Assembly (NCBI RefSeq): GCF_900110945.1
Contig: NZ_FOFL01000001.1
Coordinates: 682,001-746,000, forward strand
Direction of reading: 5' to 3'
Length of the DNA stretch: 64,000 bases
From: Devosia sp. YR412
GTDB taxonomy: Bacteria; Pseudomonadota; Alphaproteobacteria; Rhizobiales; Devosiaceae
Made by a program: the position numbers and the translations under genes
Part shown: positions 58,800-64,000 of the stretch, one piece after another
Position numbering within the stretch: position 1 is the stretch's first letter
Layout of the letters: every line of letters starts with the position of its first letter
The notes under the pieces: model-generated
Seen by the model: the letters and a program-made list of their open reading frames with translations, nothing else
Told to the model about the DNA's origin: nothing
The model's database searches: none

Positions 58800-59378
58800 T
58801 TATGATCTAGAGACCGCGACCCGGGCGTGAAGCACGGTCGGATTATCCTTATAGGCGGCCCTCGCATATTCGCTGTAGCCGAGCTTGGCGGCGAGGTTGA
58901 GCGAGGCCAGGTTGGCCGGATCGATCATGCAGACGCTGCGCGGGATGAAGTGATCGGCCCAGGCGAGGATGGTCGAGAGGGCTTCGAGGGCCAGCCCCTT
59001 GCCGTGATATTGCGGCAGCATGGCCCAGCCGGCTTCGGGGGTGGTGCCAAAGGGTGGGTTGAGGTCGCGGTGGAAGTCGGCGAGGCCGAATTCGCCGACC
59101 AGCGCGCCGGTCTCGATATCGCTGGCGAGGAAATAGCCGTAACCGAGCAATTGCCAATGGCCGACATAACCCATGATGCGGCGCCAAACCTCTTCCTCGG
59201 TGCTGGGCCGGCCGCCGATGAAGCGGGTGACGGCTGGATCGGACCACAGCGTCGTGCAGGCGGCGAGGTCGTCGCGCGTATGGGTTCGCAGGATCAGGCG
59301 CTCGGTAACCAGAACCGGCGGAGTGATGCGCCGAGCCTCATGGTTCGACAGGCTCACCATGAGGTCGGGCGTGAGCAT
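58800..59378 (-). CDS. GNAT-family N-acetyltransferase (RimJ/RimL-like)
   Basis: 192-residue acetyltransferase: TERLILRTHTRDDLAACTTLW near residue 25, EFGLADFHRD near 95, the acetyl-CoA motif MLPQYHGKGLALEAL near 120 and NLASLNLAAKLGY near 155. The N-terminal residues 5-14 (DLMVSLSNHE) are encoded by a dispersed palindromic repeat at 59336-59364, so this start region was reshaped by the repeat. ATG 59378 overlaps the peptidase stop in TGATG and is kept because no later start precedes the domain. Substrate unknown. Confidence 0.82.
   Translation of the reverse strand: MLTPDLMVSLSNHEARRITPPVLVTERLILRTHTRDDLAACTTLWSDPAVTRFIGGRPSTEEEVWRRIMGYVGHWQLLGYGYFLASDIETGALVGEFGLADFHRDLNPPFGTTPEAGWAMLPQYHGKGLALEALSTILAWADHFIPRSVCMIDPANLASLNLAAKLGYSEYARAAYKDNPTVLHARVAVSRS
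59336..59364. repeat. REP-like palindrome inside the GNAT coding start
   Basis: Arms CCTCATGGT (59336-59344) and ACCATGAGG (59356-59364) around TCGACAGGCTC. I recognise this 29-base unit as a REP-type element common in alphaproteobacterial genomes, normally intergenic. Here it codes for residues near the N terminus of the acetyltransferase. A partial relative, CCCTCA-TGG-TGAGGG, stands near 60718-60732. Confidence 0.75.
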
Positions 59379-60481
59379 CAGAGACCTGCCGGCACGGCGG
59401 TGCGGGGCATTTCGGAGAAGATCTCCGCCACGCCATTGCGGATGATGACGATTTCCTCGAGCCGCAGGCCGAACTGGCCCTGGAGATAGATGCCCGGCTC
59501 GATCGAGAAGACCATGCCTTCGTCGAGAATGGTCTCGGAGGTGGCGGTGATATAGGGCGTTTCATGCACGTCGATGCCCAGGCCATGGCCGGTGCGGTGC
59601 AGGAAATTTGGGCCATAGCCGGCGGCAGTGATGACGTCGCGGGCGGCCTTGTCGACGGCGCTGGCCGGCACGCCCGGCTTGGCGGCGGCAATGGCGGCCT
59701 CGACGGCGCGGTCGATGATCGAGTGGATCTGGCCATAGCCTTCGGGCGCCGAGCCGAGATAGCCCATTCGCGTCATGTCGGAGGGGTAGCCGTCGAGGCG
59801 GCAGCCTGTGTCGATCAGCACGGCATCGCCAGCCTTGAGCGGGGTGGCGCCGGTGTGGTGATGCGGGAAGGCGCCGTTGGGGCCAAAGCAGACCGAGCAG
59901 AATTCGGTGGTGGCGCCATTTTCCTTGTAGAAGGCGTCGATGAAATCGGCCACGTCGCGCTCGGTCATGCCGGGTTTCAGCGCGGCAAAGGCGGCAGCGA
60001 CGGCCCGGTCATTGAGCAGATGGGCGGCCTTGAGCAGGGTGTATTCGGTCTCGTCCTTGCGGGAGCGGAGATAGCCGACAGTATCCTGGGTGAAGCGGCG
60101 GGTCGCGCCGGGTAGTGCGTCGAGCACCAGGAGAGCGAAATCGGCGCGCATGGTTTCGTCGAGGACCACGGATGGCGCGGTGCGGGTGATGCCCGTGGCA
60201 GTGAGCAGGTCCTGCAGGGCCGCATTGGGGCCGTCGGCATCGGCCCAGGGGAAGAAGGGCAGATCAGTGTGCTGGCGGGCGCTGTCGACATTGAGCGCCG
60301 GCATCAGGAAGCCGGCAAAACTCTGGCTGACCATCAGCATGACGGGGCGCTCATCGCCATGCGGCGAGAGGTCGGCCAGATACATCATGTGGCTGGAGGG
60401 GCCGATGACCACGAGGTCGGTGTTGGTGGCCGCCATGCGAGCGCGGAGGTTGGCCATGCGGGTGGTGAGAGTCGGGGTCAT
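59378..60481 (-). CDS. M24-family Xaa-Pro peptidase
   Basis: 367-residue creatinase/prolidase-like protein. The N-terminal creatinase-type domain (about 1-130) precedes the pita-bread domain with dinuclear metal ligands: Asp in LIDTGCRLDGYPSDMTR near residue 225, His in GHGLGIDVHETPY near 300, Glu in FSIEPGIYL near 325 and Glu in RLEEIVII near 338. ATG 60481 is preferred to an upstream in-frame ATG. It is transcribed towards the GNAT gene (TGATG). Likely role is cleavage of N-terminal residues before proline in imported peptides, consistent with the neighbouring Dpp-type system. Confidence 0.88.
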   Translation of the reverse strand: MTPTLTTRMANLRARMAATNTDLVVIGPSSHMMYLADLSPHGDERPVMLMVSQSFAGFLMPALNVDSARQHTDLPFFPWADADGPNAALQDLLTATGITRTAPSVVLDETMRADFALLVLDALPGATRRFTQDTVGYLRSRKDETEYTLLKAAHLLNDRAVAAAFAALKPGMTERDVADFIDAFYKENGATTEFCSVCFGPNGAFPHHHTGATPLKAGDAVLIDTGCRLDGYPSDMTRMGYLGSAPEGYGQIHSIIDRAVEAAIAAAKPGVPASAVDKAARDVITAAGYGPNFLHRTGHGLGIDVHETPYITATSETILDEGMVFSIEPGIYLQGQFGLRLEEIVIIRNGVAEIFSEMPRTAVPAGL

Positions 60482-60504
60482 GCTGGGCTCTTTTATTGAC
60501 GGGG

Positions 60505-60615
60505 ATACCCCCACCTAGCCTCCCCCTGGGGGGAGGAATCCCGCCGGTGCTGGGCGAGATTATGCCCAATGCACTATGCGGTTCCTCCACGTTTCGGGAG
60601 GCTGGGTCGGGGTAT
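60505..60615. repeat. interrupted inverted repeat
   Basis: ATACCCCCACCTAGCCTCCC at 60505-60524 matches the reverse complement of 60596-60615 at 18 of 20 positions, with 71 bases between the arms. The GC-rich, A/T-poor arms resemble those at 22724-22847 and 24142-24263. Confidence 0.65.
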
Positions 60616-60770
60616 TCTGCTTTGCCAATCTTCAGCCGCCCATCCCTTTTTGGGGAAGCTCGGGAGGGGCGAGGCCCCTGCCCGGCTCGACGACGGACCT
60701 TTCGGTCCTGTCTCGCGGCCCTCATGGTGAGGGCGGGCGGCTGATGGATCGGTTTCAACCTGAAAGTCTG

Positions 60771-60792
60771 GAGCCGGGCAAAGGCCCGGCTC
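60771..60792. terminator. hairpin after the Dpp-type binding-protein gene
   Basis: Nine-base stem GAGCCGGGC / GCCCGGCTC with loop AAAG, ten bases beyond the binding-protein stop. On the plus strand it is followed by TTTATT, on the minus strand by no clear T tract. A terminator or mRNA-stabilising hairpin for the minus-strand gene. Confidence 0.6.
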
Positions 60793-60801
60793 TTTATTGG
60801 A

Positions 60802-62388
60802 TTAGTTCTTCGTGACCAAGCGGTAGAACACGAAGTCGGAGTTGGAGCCGTTGACGTAGCCTTCGACATTGTTGGCCATGGCGATGGTCAGCGCAGCCTG
60901 GAACATGATGACGATCGGGGAAGAAGCCTGGGCTTCCTTTTGGATCTCGATGTAGTCGGCGTTACGGGCGTCCTGGTCGGCTTCGCCGAGGGCTGCGGTG
61001 ACCTTGTCGTTCAATTCCTGGGGCACCGCCCAGGCGTTACGCCAGGTGGTGGTTGCCGTGTAGTTGTCGTCGGAATTGTCGGAATTGTAGGCGAAGGCCT
61101 TGGCGTTGGAGTGCGGGTCCATGAAATCCGGGCCCCAATAGAGCAGCATGGCCTGGTGGGTGCGCTCGCGGTACTTGGTGATGACCTGGGCGCCGGTGCC
61201 GGGCAGGATCTCGAAGTTGATGCCGGCCTCGGCAAAGCCAGCCTGCAAGGACTGGGCGATGTCGGTGAACGGGGTCGAGTTGATCACGTCGAGGGTGACG
61301 TTAATCGGGGTGGTGATGCCTGCATCGGCCAGGATCTGCTTGGCCTTTTCGACGTCGTAGGTGAAGGGCGTCTCGTCATAGGAACCGGGGAAGCCCTTTG
61401 GCCAGAAGGCCTGGTGCTTTTCCATCTGGCCCTTGAGGAAGGTCTCGGTCATCCCGTCGTAGTCGACGAGGTAACGCGCAGCTTCCCAGACGGCCGGCGG
61501 GGTTAGCGATTCCGTCTTCTGGTTGAAGCTGAGGAAGTGGACGGCGGCCTGCGGATAGGTCTCGACCTTGACCGTATCGGCTGGCAGGCCGGCGATCTGG
61601 TCGGGGGTCAGGTTCTTGGCGAGATCGACGTCACCCGAGGTCAGCAACAACTGCTGGGTGGCGGCTTCGGCAACGTGGCGGATGATGATCGACTTCATCG
61701 CCGGCGCGCCACGGAAATAGGTCTCGTTGGCGGTAAGACGAACGATTTCTGCCGGACGGTAGTCGGACATCACGAAGGCGCCCGAACCAGCCGAATGGGT
61801 GTTCAGCCAGGCATTGCCCAGGTCTTCGCCAACGGCGTTTTCCATGACCAGGACTTCATCGACGATGGAGCCCGGGCGCGAGGCCAGAACGTTGAGCACG
61901 AAGGCCGAGGAGAAATCGCCCTCATACTTCACGACCACCTTGCCATCGGCAATGGTGACCATCTCGGCCATGTTCTCGGGGGTCCAGCCAAGCTGGGCGA
62001 GAATGAAGGCCGGGGTGAGGTTGAGCGTGATGACGCGCGAGAACGAGAAGACCACGTCTTCCGGACGAACCGGATTGCCCGAGGCGAAAGTCGCGTCGCG
62101 CAGGGTAAAGGTGATGGTCTTGGCGGCCTCGTCGGCCACCCATTCGGAAGCAAGACCCGGCGCCAGGACCGTGGTGTCTTCGGCTTCATAGCCGACCAGA
62201 CGGTCATAGACGTTGGTGTTGATCTCGCCCGAGGTGAATTCATAGGCCTGTGCGGGATCGAGCGCGACGATGTCGTCGATGTTCTGGGCAATGACCAGAG
62301 CATCGGCCGGGGTCGCGGCATAGACGGCGCCGGCTGCCAGGGGCAGCGAAAGCGCAGTCGCCAGCAAAGCGGCTGTGAGCAGCTTCAT
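60802..62388 (-). CDS. family 5 ABC transporter substrate-binding protein (DppA-like)
   Basis: 528-residue periplasmic binding protein. The signal peptide ends near VYAA (residue 25). The core shows TFTLRDATFASGNPVRPEDVVFSFSRV near residue 100, GSGAFVMSDYRPAE near 205 and VHFLSFNQKTE near 290. The length is that of dipeptide-binding proteins. Its ATG overlaps the stop of the XRE-cupin regulator by four bases. Partner permease genes begin on the opposite strand at 63196. Peptide or opine-like ligand, unassigned. Confidence 0.88.
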   Translation of the reverse strand: MKLLTAALLATALSLPLAAGAVYAATPADALVIAQNIDDIVALDPAQAYEFTSGEINTNVYDRLVGYEAEDTTVLAPGLASEWVADEAAKTITFTLRDATFASGNPVRPEDVVFSFSRVITLNLTPAFILAQLGWTPENMAEMVTIADGKVVVKYEGDFSSAFVLNVLASRPGSIVDEVLVMENAVGEDLGNAWLNTHSAGSGAFVMSDYRPAEIVRLTANETYFRGAPAMKSIIIRHVAEAATQQLLLTSGDVDLAKNLTPDQIAGLPADTVKVETYPQAAVHFLSFNQKTESLTPPAVWEAARYLVDYDGMTETFLKGQMEKHQAFWPKGFPGSYDETPFTYDVEKAKQILADAGITTPINVTLDVINSTPFTDIAQSLQAGFAEAGINFEILPGTGAQVITKYRERTHQAMLLYWGPDFMDPHSNAKAFAYNSDNSDDNYTATTTWRNAWAVPQELNDKVTAALGEADQDARNADYIEIQKEAQASSPIVIMFQAALTIAMANNVEGYVNGSNSDFVFYRLVTKN

Positions 62389-63065
62389 GTGCGTTTCTCC
62401 TTTGAAGTGACTATCTTTTTGTTCTTCACCGGCTTGGTGCCGGGTTTTGCAACCGCCGCGACCTGCCGCGAGGGCTTGGCCGAGGAACGGAAGAGGGCGA
62501 GCGTGCCGGTCCAGAGGAGGCGCGCGGGCTGGTCGGTGTGGTTCGACCAGGAATGGGGGCGATTGCCGCGAAAGTGCAGGCTGTCGCCGGCGCTCATCAG
62601 CATGTCCTCGCCTTCGAGGCGCGAGGTGATCGCGCCATCAAGCACGTAAAGGATTTCCTCGCCCTCATGGGCGACGGTTTCGGACCGGTAGCCGGGCGGC
62701 ACGGTCATGACGAAGCTGGAGAGCGTATTGCCGGGAAAATCGGTGCCGAGACGCTCATAGACGATGGAGGAGCCATCCACGGAAAAGCGGTTGCGCTCGC
62801 TGGATCGGGTCAGCGCCGTCTGGGCGGTGGGGGCAGAGACGAAATAGTCGATGCCGACGCCAAGGGCGCGGGCGATACTGGCCAAAGTGCCCAGCGAGGG
62901 CGTAGCATGATCGCGCTCGACCTGGCTGAGATAGCCGACGGAAACCTCGGCGGATTTACCCAGGGCTTCCAGCGTCATCTGCTGCTGGCGACGACGCGCA
63001 CGAATGAGGGCGCCCACCTTGGGGTGTCCCTCCGTCTCGAGCCTGGCCAGCGCACTGCCTGTCAT
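62385..63065 (-). CDS. XRE-family regulator with C-terminal cupin domain
   Basis: 226-residue regulator. HTH at about residues 17-72 (VGALIRARRRQQQMTLEALGKSAEVSVGYLSQVERD), cupin at about 105-190 (EGEEILYVLDGAITSRLEG, HFRGNRPHSWSNHT), then a basic tail ending in KNKKIVTSKEKRT. ATG 63065 follows GGTGG. It is the first gene of a two-gene unit with the binding protein and is divergent from the permease genes, so it most likely controls the whole transporter and senses its substrate or product through the cupin. Confidence 0.88.
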   Translation of the reverse strand: MTGSALARLETEGHPKVGALIRARRRQQQMTLEALGKSAEVSVGYLSQVERDHATPSLGTLASIARALGVGIDYFVSAPTAQTALTRSSERNRFSVDGSSIVYERLGTDFPGNTLSSFVMTVPPGYRSETVAHEGEEILYVLDGAITSRLEGEDMLMSAGDSLHFRGNRPHSWSNHTDQPARLLWTGTLALFRSSAKPSRQVAAVAKPGTKPVKNKKIVTSKEKRT

Positions 63066-63121
63066 CAAACCACCAAAATTTTTTTGATATAAGCAAAGTT
63101 TTCTGTATGGTGAAAGCGAAA

Positions 63122-63137
63122 TGTGAAGGTCTTCACA
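63122..63137. promoter_or_regulatory. palindrome in the divergent regulator/permease gap
   Basis: TGTGAAGGTCTTCACA has six-base arms TGTGAA/TTCACA around GGTC, and most of the centre also pairs. It lies between the XRE start (63065) and the permease start (63196) in an otherwise AT-rich promoter stretch (63070-63110). A probable operator of the XRE-cupin protein. Confidence 0.5.
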
Positions 63138-63195
63138 ATCCGCGAGAGAGTCATTTCTCGGGTGTAAGGCCTTGTTCCGAAAATGGAATTTTCGC

Positions 63196-64000
63196 TTGAG
63201 TCTAGAACCCCAGCTGACCGCCCCTCCTGCCCCGATTTCGCCCAACAAGCGGATATGGGGCCGTCGTGCGTCGGCAGTGGCGGGATTCGTGGCGACGGTT
63301 TTCCTCACCTTTTTGGGCCTCTTGGCCATCACCTTCTTTATCGGCCGGGTGATCCCGATCGATCCGGTGCTGGCAGTGGTCGGCGACCGGGCGACCAATG
63401 CGGTCTATGAGGCGGCGCGGGTGCAGATGGGGCTGGACAAGCCGCTGGTGGTGCAATTCTTCCACTATGTGGTGGGGGTGTTTACCGGCGACCTGGGCCA
63501 GTCGGTATCGACCGGGCGGTCGGTGGCCGAGGATATCAGCCGGTTTTTCCCGGCGACGCTGGAAATGGCGACCATCGGCATCATTATTGGCGTGGTGATC
63601 GGCGTGCCTCTGGGCGTGATTGCCGCAAGCGGGCAGGGTTCGTGGGTCGACCAGATCATTCGCGTGGTGGGACTGCTCGGCTATTCCATGCCGGCCTTCT
63701 GGCTCGGCCTCGTCGGGCTGGCGCTGTTCTATGCGCGGTTGCGCTGGGTGGGCGGGCCGGGGCGGCTGGATATTTTCTATGACGGGCTGGTGTCGCCGGT
63801 GACCGGGCTGATCCTTATCGATAGCCTCTTGGCCGGTGAGTTCGATATTTTCTGGAATGCCATCAACCACCTGATCCTGCCGGCTTCGGTGCTGGGCTTT
63901 TTCAGCCTAGCCTATATCGCCCGCATGACGCGCTCGTTCATGCTGGACCAGCTGAACCAGGAATTCGTCACCACTGCGCGGGTCAAGGGCGTGCCGGAGC
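63196..64000 (+). CDS. Opp/Dpp-type ABC transporter permease (DppB-like), 3' end outside the window
   Basis: 268 visible residues of a DppB-like permease that runs off the right edge. After a hydrophilic N terminus the first helix is FVATVFLTFLGLLAITFFIG, then VIPIDPVLAVVGD, QMGLDKPLVVQFFHYVVGVFTGDLGQSV near residue 80 and the beginning of the coupling region FVTTARVKGVPE at the last bases. No ATG fits; TTG 63196 (MSLEPQL...) is my choice, TTG 63172 or GTG 63277 being alternatives. Other transporter genes should follow to the right. Confidence 0.83.
   Translation, partial: MSLEPQLTAPPAPISPNKRIWGRRASAVAGFVATVFLTFLGLLAITFFIGRVIPIDPVLAVVGDRATNAVYEAARVQMGLDKPLVVQFFHYVVGVFTGDLGQSVSTGRSVAEDISRFFPATLEMATIGIIIGVVIGVPLGVIAASGQGSWVDQIIRVVGLLGYSMPAFWLGLVGLALFYARLRWVGGPGRLDIFYDGLVSPVTGLILIDSLLAGEFDIFWNAINHLILPASVLGFFSLAYIARMTRSFMLDQLNQEFVTTARVKGVPE

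Larger units (their letters stand above)
60482..60801. other. 320-base intergenic region of degenerate repeats
   Basis: No supported gene. The region holds an interrupted inverted repeat (60505-60615), the small hairpins GGACC/GGTCC near 60695-60708 and CCCTCA/TGAGGG near 60718-60732, and a terminator-like hairpin at 60771-60792. It looks like a patchwork of palindromic repeat remnants. Confidence 0.6.

Noticed and set aside
60496-60815. Small open frames in the gap before the Dpp-type binding protein
   Set aside because: Frames run through inverted repeats and hairpins and have no recognisable features.

Overview
The window looks like a chromosomal or megaplasmid stretch of a high-GC alphaproteobacterium of the order Hyphomicrobiales. 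Gene content, codon style and the intergenic palindromes remind me of Devosia, but the genus is an inference. No rRNA, tRNA, CRISPR array, integrase or transposase was seen. Almost every gene serves uptake and breakdown of sugars, polyols and plant-wall glycans. There are six ABC import systems, one running off the right edge, at least four glycan-cleaving enzymes (plus a DUF2264 protein) and seven sugar-type or catabolic regulators.

Layout: (1) 1-9.6 kb, myo-inositol catabolism. iolD (5' end outside the window), iolE, a small membrane protein and iolB run on the plus strand, convergent with a minus-strand operon iolI-ibpA-iatA-iatP-iolG. A GGAA-N6-TTCC site, the motif I recall for rhizobial IolR, sits beside the iolI promoter. 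(2) 9.8-16.3 kb, a six-gene plus-strand operon: TIM-barrel isomerase, sugar ABC transporter, RpiR regulator, PfkB kinase. (3) 16.3-21.2 kb, asparaginase, CobW-type metallochaperone, a small CxxC protein and a polysaccharide deacetylase/cyclic-imide-hydrolase-like enzyme, divergent from gabD. (4) 21.2-32.9 kb, a pentose-type locus. It has an apiosidase-like glycosidase, a sugar ABC transporter with DUF2291 lipoprotein and DeoR regulator, and a tightly overlapping operon of split transketolase, FGGY kinase and TIM-barrel isomerase. The set matches the D-apiose/apulose 4-phosphate pathway and is the best candidate for an interesting system.

(5) 33-40.7 kb, a CUT1 transporter with GH78 alpha-L-rhamnosidase and a divergent LacI regulator. 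(6) 40.8-56 kb, a methyltransferase, then a ten-gene minus-strand operon: heparinase-like lyase, Opp/Dpp-type transporter, DUF2264 protein, D-2-hydroxyacid dehydrogenase, an acyltransferase fused to a probable alpha/alpha-toroid, and a ThuA-like protein, with a LacI gene upstream. (7) 56-58.8 kb, an ArsR-type regulator with a large C-terminal domain, then GH51 alpha-L-arabinofuranosidase. (8) 58.8-64 kb, GNAT, M24 peptidase, and a second Dpp-type system with an XRE-cupin regulator.

Together, regions 4-7 would release and import apiose, rhamnose, uronate-containing oligosaccharides and arabinose, the side-chain sugars of pectin (rhamnogalacturonan I and II) and plant glycosides. The inositol locus fits a plant- or soil-associated lifestyle. 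Substrates are inferred from families and context only. TTG and GTG starts were chosen where a Shine-Dalgarno sequence supports them.
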